Notes: generated by a model from the letters alone, not told the origin. Shown: positions 43,741-55,648, numbered from the stretch's first letter. The stretch: DNA of 64,000 nt from Actinostola sp. cb2023 (GCA_033675265.1 JAUJYZ010001107.1:79501-143500), one strand, 5' to 3'. Numbers and translations: made by a program.

Positions 43741-44683
43741 TATAAGCACTGGTGCAGACCTTATTACAAAATCATGACAACAAACACTTGGATGTAATTT
43801 AAATGAAAAATATTTAATAAAAAATACTGAGCAAAAAAATAACTCACCAATATTTAATTACTGACCAACAAGGTTCTTTGTAATGAACATAAATATAGGT
43901 TATTTACCAACTGGGAGGTCCGTATAGTGAAGAACTGTACCTGAGGTCTTGATACCGTGCGCTTGAAAAAATATTATCTGAAAACATTTACAAATCACAA
44001 TACTAACTAACTGTATGGGGATATATTGAATACAGTACATGTAGTATATCACTTTAATTTGAATGTGATAATTTCTTTGAAACGCAAATGTAAAGAAAGT
44101 CCAAAAGTCTAACAAAACAGGAAAAAAATATTCGATTCAAGCGACTAATAAGCCAGTTCACGCTGTCGGCCGCCATTTTGAATTGGGGCAAACTTTTTGG
44201 AGAGGGCCTGGAACTAGTGAGTTTTATTAAGAAAACACGAAGGTCGGATTCGAAAACGTAGCTTCGTCTTTTTACTATTTTTGGATGACCATTCAGGCGA
44301 TTCACCTATTTTTCGACTCAAATGAAAAGAAAAAGGTATTTTCTAAATACTGGTGGTGTTTTAATGGAATTGGTTGCGTTTTTCTTCTGTTTTGGGGGCT
44401 TTCATTTTCACTCAAATTCTGAGTCTGACAGCCAGTCTGACACTAGAACTTCGATCCATCGAGTTTGTATCCTGGTAACCGTAAGTAAACAAATAAACAA
44501 ACTTTACCGCGAAAATTTGAACTGTGTTGTTGTTGCTTGATTTTAGTTTGTCGTCATTGATACATAGTAAGTTATTATCAGTCATTTAATGCCTTCATTG
44601 TAGCCCTTATTCGACACTTATCCTTCTAATTCCTTATTCAAAGAGGTTTCATCTATTGAGTTTATAACTATAAGCTAAGTCAT

Positions 44684-47066
44684 ATGTCATCTAAGACTTT
44701 CCAAGAAGAAAAACACGGTGCTATCTCTCAATTTTTGGATCAAACAGTGGGTGAACTTCGTCACTATCTCTCAGTTAGGGGATTGACAACAACTGGTACC
44801 AAGCTTGATCTAGCTGTAAGGGCTTTAATAGCACAAGAGCAGGGAGTTAGCCCCAAAGATACTCTAGAAGAAAAGACAAAGGGATTGCAAAGTTGTTATG
44901 ATCAGCTGCTAAAAACTCTCGATATAGATGACCCTCTACAACTCCAAAATTGTGAGTGGAAGTCGGATGTTTCTCTGTGGCCCTTGGTACATCTTGGTAC
45001 CATATTTCAATTTATCATTGATCAAAAATCCTTTGAAACTGACTATGTTGGCCAGTATAAGACAAAAAAGGCCTACTCTTATTTCATGTCTGGTTTTGTG
45101 CAGACCCTGCTGGTGAAGCAAAATGAAGATAGAGTGATAATCAAAGGAACAGTTTATCCTTCGCAAAAAATTAGAGAGCAACCAAAAGTTATTTGGGTAG
45201 TTTGCGAATGTCAGTCGGGAAAGGTGTTGGGCGCATACTGTTCATGTACTGCAGGCTTTTCACAATGCTGTAATCATGTGATTGCTGTACTCTACAAAAT
45301 CGAATATGCAAACACAAATGAGATGATTAATCCTGCTTGTACTTCTGTTTCCTGTGGTTGGAATTCAGGTTCTGGAATAGCAGGGAGAGACATTGAATCT
45401 TCTAAATTAAAAGACATGAACATACGGCAACATGACCTTGCAAATCCTACACCAAAATTCTGTCTTCAATCAGAAATGAAGGAGGATTTTGATCCAAGAG
45501 CAAATATATCTAGAGGCAATGAGAGTGAGAGAGCACAGGCATTATATAAAAATGTACTAGATGTATGTCCATCAGCTGTGGTACTCACCTGCATTCCCAT
45601 GCCTAAGGATTTCCAGTGCCCTTTGCCACTAACAGACATTGCCAAAAATGAAGTTAATGAAAATCCAGATTGCAATGAATCTGAACTCATTGAAGCCTTT
45701 AATATTAAAGTGCCTATAACCCCTGTGAGATTCTTTCAAAAATCTATTCAATATAAGCTGAATAGTTGGTGGGTTCAGTATTTTGTGATTTGAACCTTGC
45801 GTTTATGAGTTATAGAGGTTTGAAATCTCAATATGCAAATTTGATGACGTCAACCCAGGAATTTGCCATAACTTATTTAGACTTTTTCAAGAAGAGCTTA
45901 TTTTTTGAAATGGGGAAAAAGTTATAAAATCATTTATAAAGACTGTGAAAATATTCTGTAAGTTTTCAAATGTCAATAATCAGCACAAGGGCGTTTTTGT
46001 ATAATAAATGAAGTCTTAGTAGACGTCATCAAATTTGCATATTGAGATTTCAAACCTCTATAACTCATAAACGCAAGGTTCAAATCACAAAATACTGAAC
46101 CCACCAACTATTCAGCTTATATTGAATAGAATTTTAAAACAATCTCACAGGGGTTATAGGCACTTTAAACTCTCTTTCAATGATACACAACTAAATGAAT
46201 TGGAAAAGATCACTAGAGGTCAAGACAAATCAAAAGCATGGAAACAACAAAGGGTTGGTTGTATAACTGGAACCAAGATGAGAGAAGTATTCACAAAAGT
46301 GAATACCCTAGCTAAAAAGAAGAAAACACAAACAGTCTCACCTCTTTTAGTCAAAATCTTTAAAGAAAAAAGTATTGAACAGCTGGAATCAGTCCAGTGG
46401 GGCAATATTCACGAAGACAGTGCTAGGTCAGCATTTTTTCAAAAAACTGTGAAAGCCCATAAGAATGGAAAACTGCACACAAGTGGTTTAATAACCAGTA
46501 AATCATTCCCTTATATCCGTGCAAGCCCTGATAATATTTTCACTTGCGATTGTTGCCCTGAATCACCCACGACAGTAGAGTATAAATGTCCATACAAGAT
46601 AAGAGACAAGTCAGTCTCTGCTGCATGGGAGGAAACAGATTTTCTCGAGAAACAAGGAGATAGGGTGGTCCTAAAAAGAAACCATAAATACTATACACAA
46701 GTAACAGGTCAAATGGCAGTCAAGAATTGCAGCAAAGGATATTTTGTTACATGGACACCCTCTGATGTAATGGTAGAAGAGGTGCCATTTGATAAAGAAC
46801 ACTGGGCAGAAGTACTTAGAAATATTATTTATTTTTTTAAAACATATGTTGTTAAGGTTTTGTTGGGTATCAGGCCCTTGGAATTTTGTCCAAGTTGTGA
46901 TAAGGTTTGTCTGGAGCTGGATGAAATGGGTGATGATGGGAAGAGTAGTATTAGTTGTATGGTATGCTCCATGCGGTTTCACTTGACATGTGCTGGCGTC
47001 ACTTCTAGTGAAGATACAGAGGAATGGATGTGTAAATTTTGTCAGGATGTTGCATCAATGTTTTAA
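44684..47066 (+). pseudogene. YqaJ-type nuclease protein with SAP, SWIM and PHD domains, interrupted by a MITE
   Basis: The frame runs 44684-45746 and resumes at 46129-47066; without the 380-bp insertion plus TA it is one ORF of 666 residues. SAP-like domain about 20-52 (GELRHYLSVRGLTTTGTKLD). SWIM zinc finger: CSC...CNH, Cys186, Cys188, Cys196, His198. YqaJ-like nuclease after the insertion: WGNIHEDSAR, then RASPDN and VEYKCP (the D and E-x-K of the PD-(D/E)xK fold). C-terminal PHD: CPSC...CMVC...HLTC...CKFC. YqaJ proteins are thought to act as exonuclease or recombination partners in ISL2EU transposition. As it stands, translation would end inside the MITE (45793), leaving only the SAP and SWIM part. 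Confidence 0.85.
45747..46126. mobile_element. foldback MITE inside YqaJ-A (TA duplication)
   Basis: Arms of about 105 bp starting TTCAATATAAGCTGAATAGT with a near-perfect complement. TA is duplicated at 45745-45746 and 46127-46128. Removing one TA plus the element restores the YqaJ frame exactly (FFQKS then RILKQSH), which fixes both boundaries. Confidence 0.9.
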
Positions 47067-47097
47067 TTATGAATAAATAATTATAACATTTATAACA

Positions 47098-47160
47098 ACT
47101 AGATTGGTGCTCGACGTTTCGATACCTTCAGGCATCATTATCAAGAGTGAGACCAATCTA
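47098..47160 (-). ncRNA. hammerhead-ribozyme-like motif (type I, altered core)
   Basis: Reading the minus strand: stem I strand TAGATTGGTCTCACTC, core UUGAUAA (47138-47144), stem II GAUGCC-UGAA-GGUAUC (47121-47136), GAAAC (47116-47120), GUC (47113-47115), then the stem I partner GAGCACCAATCTAG. Stem I and stem II pair fully apart from a small bulge. The canonical core is CUGAUGA; here C3 and G8, which pair with each other in the folded ribozyme, are replaced by U and A. Stem III is essentially absent, as in Penelope and retrozyme hammerheads that act as dimers. It sits in the spacer between the convergent YqaJ-A and THAP-A genes, within a larger AT-rich palindrome (about 47076-47216). Confidence 0.5.
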
Positions 47161-47300
47161 ATGAGGACCTACAAATGTATGAGAACCAATCTAGTCATTA
47201 TTTATAAATTTTATAATTAAAATGCTTCAGAACCAAATGTTTAGTAAAACATAGTGAGTGCTACTAGTGAGTTTATACTGAAGCAAGGTAAGAATTGATT

Positions 47301-48676
47301 TTATACACATAAAGGGTCTTGCAAATTTACCAATGCACTACAGACACTGATGACGTCATCTAATAGTGGTAACAGGGAGATGGGAATTTCTTTAGACAGA
47401 ATATTATACTCTTTGATCCTTCTGATAGCTGTCTCCACAAAAATTCTAACATTTGCAATCCTTGACGTTGATCAGTGATTTGACTTCATTCTTAGACATT
47501 TGTAGCTGAGCATGTTTTGATGGTGGAATGGCCAGTTTGCACCGGTAAAATGCAAGTAATTCATCTATTTTAAATCCTCGATCTGCCATAATTTGATCTC
47601 CTGGCTGCAATTTGTTAAAAAAATTGCTGTCTTTTACAATAAAAACATCACTAGCTCTTCCACCATATGTGTCAGAGACAAATGAGATTGAGCCATTAGG
47701 AGTGATGCCAATGAGTACCTTTGCTGTGTAGTGATGTTTGTAATTGCTCCAGCATTTGGCAGCAACAATCAGACTAGACGGTGTTTCAATAAAGAATTCG
47801 GTGCAGTCAATTATGCATCGACAATTTCTATAATACTTCTGAAAACTATCAGGTAGGTTTTTCAGAACTTCTTCCCTCTCGGGCCATATTATTAAAAACC
47901 TTAATTCTTTAGCCATCAATCTAATCCATGTGAAACAAATCATGCTACACAAACCTAGTGAAATTTTGAATCGAAAAGCAAGATCATCATTCAAAAGCCC
48001 TAGACGCAGTCTCATCATAACAAGCAGGAATTCTTGTTCTAAAGTTAACTTTCTCTGATTTCCATTTCTTCCACATGGCAACTCATATTGGTCAAGAAAA
48101 GTTGTCTTGACTTTAGACTCTCTTACTGTTTGACTTCAACCTTTCCAATATTTCATAATTTGAGCTGTATTCTGAAGGTGGTTGAAAATCATTTGAAAAG
48201 ATTCTGGAGATGTGAATCCAGTGAATCTACGAACATCTGACTCACGAGTTATATGTTCGAACATAAGACTGGGCATGACTGTAATGCTGTCAGTTTCAAA
48301 CAATTCTGTAGTACTGGTATGTGTACATGCAGGCAGTGTCTTTGCACTCAGTTGAAAGCTGGATGGTTGATCTACATTTTCTCCTTTTTGGGGATGAATC
48401 ATTAAAATCTCTTTGAACAAGGAAAAGTGTTGGATAAGGGCAAGAGTGTGTGGGTTTTCCATATTGAAAGTGATTTGAGCAAACCACTTTATAATTAGAT
48501 GCCTCAAACTCTACCAATCCTTTTCCAACTTGCTTCTCCCAACTTTTCCTTGCTGTTGGATCCTTAGGGAAAGAATGGTACTTTATTTCCCCTTCCACAT
48601 GACCTCTCTTCACCAGCTTCTCTGGATACCTGCTATCATTTTTGCATCCAGCCACACAACAATGGTGAGAAGGCAT
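47301..48676 (-). pseudogene. THAP-domain DDE transposase of ISL2EU-A (frameshifted)
   Basis: Starts MPSHHCCVAGCKN at 48676 with a THAP zinc finger (CCVAGC ... VVCSNHF). The start codon lies within the terminal repeat boundary. DDE region: IIDCTEFFIE, then YGGRASD, IMADRGF and a final Glu in VRIFVETAIRRIK. Damage: a frame change near 48300-48330, an in-frame TGA at 48136-48138 (after MKYWKG), and another frame change near 47465. The C-terminus would end at a TAA at 47301-47303. The last motif reads FVET where copy B has HVER. Convergent with YqaJ-A. Confidence 0.75.
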
Positions 48677-49117
48677 TAAATGACTGATAATAACTTACTA
48701 TGTATCAATGACGACAAACTAAAATCAAGCAACAACAACACAGTTCAAATTTTCGCGGTAAAGTTTGTTTATTTGTTTACTTACGGTTACCAGGATACAA
48801 ACTCGATGGATCGAAGTTCTAGTGTCAGACTGGCTGTCAGACTCAGAATTTGAGTGAAAATGAAAGCCCCCAAAACAGAAGAAAAACGCAACCAATTCCA
48901 TTAAAACACCACCAGTATTTAGAAAATACCTTTTTCTTTTCATTTGAGTCGAAAAATAGGTGAATCGCCTGAATGGTCATCCAAAAATAGTAAAAAGACG
49001 AAGCTACGTTTTCGAATCCGACCTTCGTGTTTTCTTAATAAAACTCACTAGTTCCAGGCCCTCTCCAAAAAGTTTGCCCCAATTCAAAATGGCGGCCGAC
49101 AGCGTGAACTGGCTTAT

Positions 49118-49708
49118 TCAGATGGATTCTGATTCAAATTGACTTTCTCATTAACTAAACTTAGCTCTTGTCAGCTAGTAAGCTATTTTCCATGCATTTT
49201 AGCAATCATGTAAGTCTTTTCTTCGCTGAATTAGTGAATAATCTTGTCAAGACTTTTGAACTTTGACAACTTTGAATTGTTGATTTGTGAATAAATTATT
49301 TCGCTTAGCAGTCGAATGGCTTTCAAGATAAACGCGCACTTGGATTTTGCCCTGTGCACCCAATATAATTATATTGATATTTCGTTGCGGCCAGAATTTT
49401 TGCAAATGACTGTATCTTGGGGATATATCAGCTAGGTGATGGAAAGGTAGGTATAAGAACAGAGTATTTATCTTTCAATCATTGCACGTGGAATGTTCCA
49501 TTCATCTTTGGAGTTCTACATTTGATTAGTTTGTAGGTGATATCAATATATTTACATGTAGCAACCACACTATGATGTAAATAGGTGCAATACAATATAA
49601 TATTGCAATCATTGTTTCTTGTTATTTCTAACTGCATACTTCTGATCATCAACATGAAATAAAGTATCCTTGAAAGTTTTAAAATGCTGTTTCCATCAGC
49701 ATTTTATA
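49118..49708. other. spacer between the two ISL2EU elements
   Basis: AT-rich Harbinger A interior with no ORF of note. I see no element boundaries in it. Confidence 0.5.
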
Positions 49709-49887
49709 ATAGCTGTTATCGTAGATGATTACGCCATTCCAACGAATCAGCGGTTTCTCGATGAGCGTAAACATCAAAACGAGACTATCGGGTCGAGTTC
49801 ACTGAACATTTACTACAAATCTTAGAGCAACAACAACACATATCAGTATTACATAGTATTTTTCCGTCTGTTTTAGTTTTTTTAACT

Positions 49888-51497
49888 ATGGTTAAACATT
49901 GTATAGCTTTTGGATGTCACAACAGAAGTTCGAAAGCAGAATGCAAGGATCTGTCATGGCATTCACTGCCGTTGTCGAACAAGAAACTTCAGGCTGAATG
50001 GCTCGTCAAAATACGTCGACAGAACACTCCTGTAACCAAAAATTCATACGTATGTAGCCATCATTTTGAGCCCGAATGCTTCATCAAACCACTGGGAGGA
50101 CAGAGAATTCTCTTGAAGCCGGGATCTGTTCCAACAAAGTTTGTGTTTACGGTGGAAAAGCCAAAACGGAAAAATCCTCGTCTCCGACTCTCGTACCAAG
50201 CAACAACCTCAACAACAACAAATAGAAGGACAACTACGTCAGCAGACTCACTGGCTGCAGAGTCACTAGTCTTCTCGAATGTTGAAAGCACCCAAACTGA
50301 TCCTGAGATAGCTTATGAAGACCCTATAGTTGAATTGGAAAGTGAAGAGTCTGCTGGGCTATCTGAAAATGAAATGCTGGTACAAGAATTGGAAAGTGAA
50401 GAGTCTGCTGGGCTAACTGAAAATGAAATGCTGGTACAAGAACTCGAGGATTGTCAGGCAAGAGAGCGTGAATTAAACAACAAAATAAAGGAGCTAGAAA
50501 GGCAGCTAGACGAGGAAAGAAATGCAAGAAAGGAGTTGGAAATGCTTAACAAGAAGAAAACATTTAGTGTTGAAACTGTGAAGAACAATGATAAATTATT
50601 CAGATTTTACACTGGGTTTGAGAACTATGAAGTGTTTTCAATGGTTCTCGATTTTCTTGGTAGAGAAACAGCATCCCATCTGGACTATCGAAACAATCGA
50701 CATCTGGTACAACTAAGCATTACAAGTACAAACCTGGACCGATCAGAAATTTGTCAGTCGAGACTGAATTTTTCATGGTGTTGTGTCGCTTGAAAGTTGG
50801 TTTACTTGAAGAAGATTTAGCTGCAAGGTTTGAGATATGTCAGAGTGTTGTATCCCAGACAATCAACACCTGGATTAAGTTTATGTATTTTAGACTTAAA
50901 GAACTTGATACGTTTCCTTCAAGAGAGATTGTAAGGTTACACATGCCTGAATGCTTTACCAAAAAGTATTCATCTACTACACTGATAATTGATGCTACTG
51001 AGATTTATATAGAGAAGCCAAACAACCCAGAGGCACAGCAACTAACTTTTTCTTCATACAAAAATACCAACACTTTAAAAGCCTTGGTTGGCATTGTACC
51101 AAAAGGGGGAATTTCGTTTGTGTCAGCCCTATATGGTGGCAGTATTTCTGACAAGGAGATAACACAAAGGTCAGGACTTGTAGAGAAACTGCAACACGGC
51201 GATGCTATAATGGCAGACAGAGGTTTCAACATCCAGGAGATGCTAGCAAGCAAAGGAGTAAAAGTGAATCTGCCACCCTTTATGAACCAGTCAGGCCAGT
51301 TTAATGAGAAGGAACTACTGGAAACAAGACGGATTGCCACATTGAGAATACACGTAGAAAGGGCTATGGAAAGAATTAAAAACTATCACATTTTAGACTT
51401 TATACCAATAACATTGTGCAGAAATGGAATCATTGACATGATCTTTTTTGTTTGTGCCATGCTGTCAAACTTTCTCCCACCACTAGTTGATGGCTGA
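49888..51497 (+). pseudogene. THAP-domain DDE transposase of ISL2EU-B (one frameshift)
   Basis: The first frame (49888-50793) has a THAP finger (HCIAFGC ... YVCSHHF, then SVPTKF), an acidic tandem repeat LESEESAGLSENEMLVQE, and a coiled coil (NNKIKELERQLDEERNARKE). The frame then must shift near 50700-50720 to continue as KYKPGPIRNLSVETEFFMVL and the DDE domain to 51497. Catalytic candidates: LIIDATEIYI, YGGSISD, IMADRGF, IHVERAMERIKNY. Apart from the single shift the protein looks complete (about 535 residues), so either a recent lesion or an assembly error. Confidence 0.8.
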
Positions 51498-51592
51498 GAA
51501 TAAAATGTAAATTTGGGATAGTAACTTTATTTAACCTGTGAAATAGTAGACCTTAACTATGTGGATTATTTTATTTTCTATCTTATTAGTCA

Positions 51593-51680
51593 GGGGGGGG
51601 GGGGGGGGGGGGGTACTCCCATATATTGGATACACAGGGATGTGCTGCTGGATAAGGTATGGTTTTCAGAGGTAATCGTA
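51593..51680. repeat. G21 run plus TACTCCCATATATTGG tract
   Basis: A G run followed by TACTCCCATATATTGGATAC and GGGATGTGCTGCTGG, in the spacer between the convergent genes of ISL2EU-B. Similar G-rich TCTCCCATACTGAAAAGG and AGGGATGAT sequence occurs at about 54866-54905, suggesting a dispersed G-run-headed repeat. Confidence 0.5.
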
Positions 51681-51879
51681 AACTCTATTGCTCCCTCAGC
51701 TGGCTGCAATATGATCTATTTTAAATATTGAGTACAGATATTACAATAATAATTATTATTGAGTATGTAATCAATAATAATGATTGCATATTTTATAAAA
51801 CTGTCTTATAAATACAACATTTTTTATTTCATAAGATTGTATTAATTTCTCAGAGTAGTATGTATTATTGCAAAGGATT

Positions 51880-53742
51880 TCAAACATCCCTGTTAATTAA
51901 CTTACTCAATCTTGGAAGCCCATTAGCAACTCTAGGATATGCTAGTTCTAGAGAGATGTGGTTGTTGTAAAACTGTTCAAGCTTTGTGATCTTATCAGAA
52001 AGAAAGCTATTACTTTTCTTGATATGTATAATAATCATATCATCCATGTCAGATAATACAAGATCAGTCCAGTTGCATTCAGCACAAAACATCTGTAGTT
52101 GGATCTGATAATAAAATTTGTGATTCTTGTTGATGACCAGACCATGAGTAGATTTCTTACAAATGTTACGCTTGCATACTGCTTCCTTTAGAGTTAAACC
52201 ACTTGAGAAGATTCGCTTTATCTCCACGAGTCCCCCATCTACCTCTCCATCTGGAGAAGCTCCAATGAAGGGGTGGCTTAGAGATATAATGAAGCCAGTC
52301 TCATTCACTTGACATCCTATTTTGTTTTCATAGAGTTTTAAAACCTTTTTCTCATCTTCCAGGCCTTGCTTCATCATAGCACTTTGGTAATTGTCATTGT
52401 AGTGCAATATTTCTCTCATAGCTTTAGTTGGGCTTGTAGAAGGCCTGAGGATTGCTCGCTTGCACTTGGAGGCTGTAATACGAATACGTCTATGAAAATA
52501 CCATTCGCTACAATTACTTTGGGTTTTTGTTGCCCTTGCAATTTTTTCTCTCTCATCCTCACTGACTATAAGGTTTCTCTTGACCCTTGATGCTCGGCTA
52601 AATATTTCAGTCAAAGAAACAGGTTGCTCCTTAATAGGAGAGATAATGACATGATTATTTTCTTTTTGGACAAGTTTTTCATCTGATAGCAGCAAATAAA
52701 AGAATCCACAGTTTGGTTTCGCCTTTTTCACAAGATCAAGTAGTTCTTTGTTGACTTTTTGGGTATCATTATTCTTATCAGATGGAAGTCTTGGATCAGT
52801 TAGAGGCTTAGCAGTGTTCCTTACTTCTCTTCTATAAATCTTTTTTGAAAAGTCAATGTCATAAACTAATTGAGGATCAAGCTTTCTTTTTCTAGGCTGG
52901 TTCCATGTTTGAAGTCTAGAAGTGCAAGTTTCAAATTCTTGTGCACATTTCAATCGAACAAATTCTTCAAGTGCATAACAAAGAGCAGCAATATGTTTAC
53001 ATGAGCCAAGGGGACCTTTGCCTGCTGGGCAAGGACAGCTAGCAAATAATATTTCTCCTTCACGATCTCCATTCTTAAACAATGAGAGTTTCAGTTTATA
53101 AGTTGAGTTTTTCTTCATTTCAGGAAGGCATCCGCATTGAAAATGCATTTTGTCATTCTCACTTGCGAGTTGAATCTTTTGGACGTGTCCATGTCTAAAT
53201 AACCCAAACGCTTTATTGCTCACATTTTTGTAGTCGTTGTTAGACTCGTCGTCTTTAGCTTTTCTTTCAATAAAGTAAGAAACAACGTTTTGCATGTTGA
53301 AGTCGGGTATATCGTCTGCATCAAGCAGAGAGACCCATTCTGCAGAACCAGGAAACTCACAAGTCGCTGGGGCCCTCGCTTCAGTTTGTTTACTTGACGG
53401 TAAGTACTTGTCGACAAAATTGTCTTCCCAACCATTTTTGATATAGCTGACAACCCTGTTGAACGAAAAATGAATAATTATAAATGTCTTGCCTTAAAGT
53501 AAAGGTTAAGCAGAGATAAGGATCAAATCATTCAGACGTAATTACCTTTGAGCGAGCTCGGCCTTCGTTGCATCGGATTTGGCACTTCCATCTTTACTTG
53601 TCCCTTTGCGATAAGAAAGCCATTCTTTGAGCCTTCCTTTGGTAATAACTCGAGGGCAGTCACCGCTTATCAATTGAACTTTCTCTTCAGCAGAAAAAAA
53701 GGCAGATTCAGGTAATATTTCCGTATTGTTATCCGAATCCAT
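51880..53742 (-). CDS. SWIM/YqaJ nuclease protein of ISL2EU-B, two exons, 590 aa
   Basis: Exon 1 53742-53546 and exon 2 53455-51880 join across CAAAG|GTAATTA and TTCAACAG|GGTTG to read AQRVVSYIKNGWEDNF; total 1773 nt including the stop, no lesion seen. SAP-like N-terminal segment (VITKGRLKEWLSYRKG). SWIM zinc finger: CPCPAGKGPLGSCKH, i.e. Cys206, Cys208, Cys218, His220. YqaJ nuclease: Glu about 432 (GLEDEKKVL), Asp468 in GASPDG, Glu477 and Lys479 in LVEIKR, and YYQIQLQMF. No PHD finger, unlike copy A. Likely nuclear. Its role in transposition is inferred from its constant association with ISL2EU transposases. This is the intact member of the pair. Confidence 0.88.
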
Positions 53743-53871
53743 AAGTTATCTCAGTATAGTCTCTTGTAAGTTTTAGCAGCGCTCGACCCGATAGTCTCGT
53801 TTTGATGTTTACGCTCATCGAGAAACCGCTGATTCGTTGGAATGGCGTAATCATCTACGATACAGCTATTA

Positions 53872-55648
53872 AGTAGCTGTAATTAACCAGCATACCAAGA
53901 AATCCCAGTTCCAAATGATGGTATACATTGCATGCCAGGCCCTTTATTTTGTTGAGCATATGCAGTTAGAAATATTGGTTCTTGATATGAAATTAACCAA
54001 AATGATTATTAAATGTTGTAATGCTAAAAAAAAGTATATTATAAAAGGTTAAGACTACAAAACTGCTGTTTTCTACATCATGTGTCTCAATGACTGCAAC
54101 AGAGTGAATTCCATATCACAGTCTTACTCAGAGGAACTTAACATGCTAGTGAGCTCTTTATATTGCTGATTTGATATCAACAAAACAGCATTAATTAAGC
54201 AATATGCTCACACATAGTCTGTGATGATTATATATAAAACATTTCCAATATGACCATGTAATAAATAGATGATAATTAATATACAGCTATTTAAAAAAAG
54301 GTTGGTGAAGGTTTTGTTGCACTTTGCATGTTGCATCCCAAGCCTAAAATTAAGGAATGGTCAACGCTCAGCGTGTGTCCATCGAGTTATGGATGCACGC
54401 AGGAGGCTGCTAAGAACGAGAGAAGCGTAAGAATCGCACGAGGCGTAGCCGAGTGCCACTCTAACTTCTTGAGTGCTCAGCAGCCGACCAAGTGCATTCA
54501 TAACTCGATGGATGCACAGCTGAAGCGTTGACCATTTCTTTTATAACAGTTACTGCAAATTCAAATAAAACAATTTTATTTTCCAATTGATTTCAGAGCG
54601 CGCGCTATGGCGATGACGTGAGCGTGCATCCATTGAGTTATGGATGCACACTCGCGCATGCTAATTAGCCAATCAGAGCACATGTTATATCAATGCTATG
54701 TTATAATGCACTATATATATGGGCGATGTGATTGGAATCAGCAACCTTTTTTGAAATAGCTGTATATGTTGTGGTTTGAAATTGCTACCAGAGGGAAAAA
54801 TTGATAATAATTATCATTTATATGTACATCAAGACATCTAAAAGGCATCAGCATCTGACAAAATAGCAGGGGGGGATCTCCCATACTGAAAAGGACAGGG
54901 ATGATCATCGTCTCTTTTAGGGGCGTAAATTATAGTTTTTGGTATCCCTTAGGCTAGGGTCAAACGTCAAACCTCTCATGTGCCGTACCTTATTGTTGAA
55001 TTAAGTTCTACGAAAGAGCGGCGTCTGACTCAGTTTGGTACGGCAGATTCTATTTAATTATTTGGGTCGACCCAAATTGCAATTAGGTATGGTACAACTA
55101 GAGGTTCAACGTTTCACCCTATCCTTAGGGTGTTCACGACGAACCTCCAATATGTTTAACCATCAAGGTATCATTTAGGGTGCTCGAGCCGAAGATATAA
55201 AAATGACCTATATTGTGTTGGTGGTCTAGACCGATCAGGCAGGAAATCTGTAATATTTCTGTTTAGAATGGTATATTTTAGGGGTCAAATAAAGCAAAAT
55301 GCACGCCCGAATTGGTCTCCTTTATGGGTCTAATTCAAATTTTCCGACGATCATCCCCATCCTTTTCACATGGGAGTCCTCCCCGGATGCACAGACAAAG
55401 TCCCCCCCCCTCTCTCTCCCTCCCCCCTCTCCCTCCCCCCTCTCCCTCCCCCCCGGATGGACAGACAAAATTGCCCATGTGCTCACATGGAGTGTACACA
55501 AAAATTGGCTGATCAGATGAAATGCTATATTTTTCAATAATTAAACATTGATGACCATGCATCGATCAAGATAAGACCCCTGTAATTGTCCATGGTTGAA
55601 ATTTTGAGGCATCACAAGTTAACTGTACATGTATTGTACTTTGTGCAA
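53872..55648. other. Harbinger A interior without genes
   Basis: Holds a foldback at 54357-54537, a CCAATCAGAGCACATG...GTTATAATG motif at 54669-54709, a G-run repeat region from about 54866 with TTAGGGTGTTCACGACG and TTAGGGTGCTCGAGCCG near-duplicates (about 55125 and 55178), and C/T low complexity at 55400-55455. No protein-coding gene recognised. Confidence 0.5.
54357..54537. mobile_element. foldback MITE AATGGTCAACGCT
   Basis: Ends AATGGTCAACGCTCAGC and complement AATGGTCAACGCTTCAGC; inner arms CCATCGAGTTATGGATGCAC and complement. A related GCATCCATTGAGTTATGGAT hairpin follows at about 54628-54650. No ORF. Confidence 0.8.

Larger units (their letters stand above)
44148..49117. mobile_element. 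ISL2EU-type transposon A (5.0 kb, ~445-bp terminal repeats)
   Basis: Very long, nearly identical terminal inverted repeats (44148-44595 and 48672-49117) beginning ATAAGCCAGTTCACGCTGTC. The same 72-codon frame therefore appears at both ends (44322-44540 + and 48725-48943 -) and is not a gene. TA precedes the left end; the right flank is TC, so the duplication is not intact. It contains a YqaJ/SWIM/PHD gene (+) and a THAP-DDE transposase (-) transcribed convergently, the gene pair of ISL2EU elements. It lies inside Harbinger A. Confidence 0.8.
49709..53869. mobile_element. ISL2EU-type transposon B (4.2 kb, TA duplication)
   Basis: Terminal repeats of about 88 bp (49709-49797 and 53782-53869). 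The left starts ATAGCTGTTATCGTAGATGA; the right complement is ATAGCTGTATCGTAGATGA, lacking one T. TA is duplicated at 49707-49708 and 53870-53871. It encodes a THAP-DDE transposase (+) and a SWIM/YqaJ protein (-), convergent, the reverse orientation of element A. The proteins of A and B share only motifs, so they are distinct families that both landed in Harbinger A. Confidence 0.9.

Noticed and set aside
44322..48943. Identical 72-codon frames at 44322-44540 (+) and 48725-48943 (-).
   Set aside because: They lie in the long terminal inverted repeats of ISL2EU-A, so the duplication is structural, not a duplicated gene.
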